Of a stretch of DNA of 5,176 nt, positions 5,123 to 5,176 are shown piece by piece. The translations under genes and the position numbers were made by a program. Origin of the DNA: Archangiaceae bacterium (lineage in GTDB: Bacteria > Myxococcota > Myxococcia > Myxococcales > Myxococcaceae); contig JAHFDQ010000074.1 in assembly GCA_023248915.1 (NCBI GenBank), positions 9,926-15,101 on the forward strand, given 5' to 3'. The stretch's first letter is position 1. Every line of letters begins with the position of its first letter. The notes under the pieces are model-generated. The model made no database searches. It was not told where the DNA came from and saw only the letters and a list, made by a program, of their open reading frames with translations.

Positions 5123-5176
5123 GGGCCGTCGGGCGCCGGGGCTCGAGACATCGAATGCCACCAGGCCTGAGGAGCG
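5123..5176. other. Short 3' flank of the kinase, no gene visible
   Basis: The 54 bases after the kinase stop contain no T-tract hairpin. An ATG at 5155 opens a frame that runs off the window after seven codons, too short to judge and without a good ribosome site. Confidence 0.5.
5169..5174 (+). promoter_or_regulatory. Shine-Dalgarno-like GAGGAG at window edge
   Basis: GAGGAG is a strong match to the anti-Shine-Dalgarno complement and is better than that of any gene in the window. With normal spacing it would serve a plus-strand start about 5 to 10 bases beyond it, near or just past position 5176. With no terminator between, such a gene could form an operon with the kinase. Confidence 0.35.

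Noticed and set aside
5155..5176. ATG opening a frame at the right edge
   Set aside because: Only seven codons are visible and no good ribosome site precedes it. The GAGGAG at 5169 suggests a start farther right.

Overview
The window is high-GC DNA (roughly 70% by eye) with three long genes. The best match is a myxobacterium (Myxococcota). The grounds are a Hanks-type kinase with an HRDVSPSN catalytic loop and a GKLAYMSPEQ activation segment, a periplasmic tail of PEGA-like repeats, a CHASE2-adenylate cyclase receptor, and an exported TPR-like protein ending in two hydrophobic helices. The species cannot be named from this sequence.

Layout: (1) 2-1348, plus strand: the 3' part of a membrane receptor gene with the end of a CHASE2 sensor, three transmembrane helices and a class III nucleotide cyclase domain. 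Its start lies outside the window. (2) 1349-2191: an 843-bp spacer between two converging genes, with no credible gene. It holds several inverted repeats, a 58-bp AT-rich island with a perfect tandem heptamer, and a local excess of GGWCC words. (3) 2192-3220, minus strand: an exported or inner-membrane protein of unknown function, 342 aa. (4) 3221-3319: a short divergent intergenic region with weak promoter candidates for both sides. (5) 3320-5122, plus strand: a complete 600-aa transmembrane Ser/Thr protein kinase with two periplasmic PEGA-type domains. (6) 5123-5176: the end of the window, with a strong Shine-Dalgarno-like sequence at the very edge.

The theme is envelope signalling. One receptor makes a cyclic nucleotide in the cytoplasm, one kinase links a cytoplasmic catalytic domain to a periplasmic tail, and the protein divergent from the kinase is itself predicted to lie in the periplasm or membrane. 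The kinase and the divergent protein share an upstream region and may be co-regulated. The cyclase is separated from both by the long spacer and need not be linked to them.

No clearly new system is visible. The points most worth checking are a cyclase in which the normally conserved transition-state Asn is Gly, a paired Lys/Thr to Ser/Lys exchange in the kinase active site, the composition and structure of the 843-bp spacer, and a strong excess of the palindrome CTCGAG across the window.
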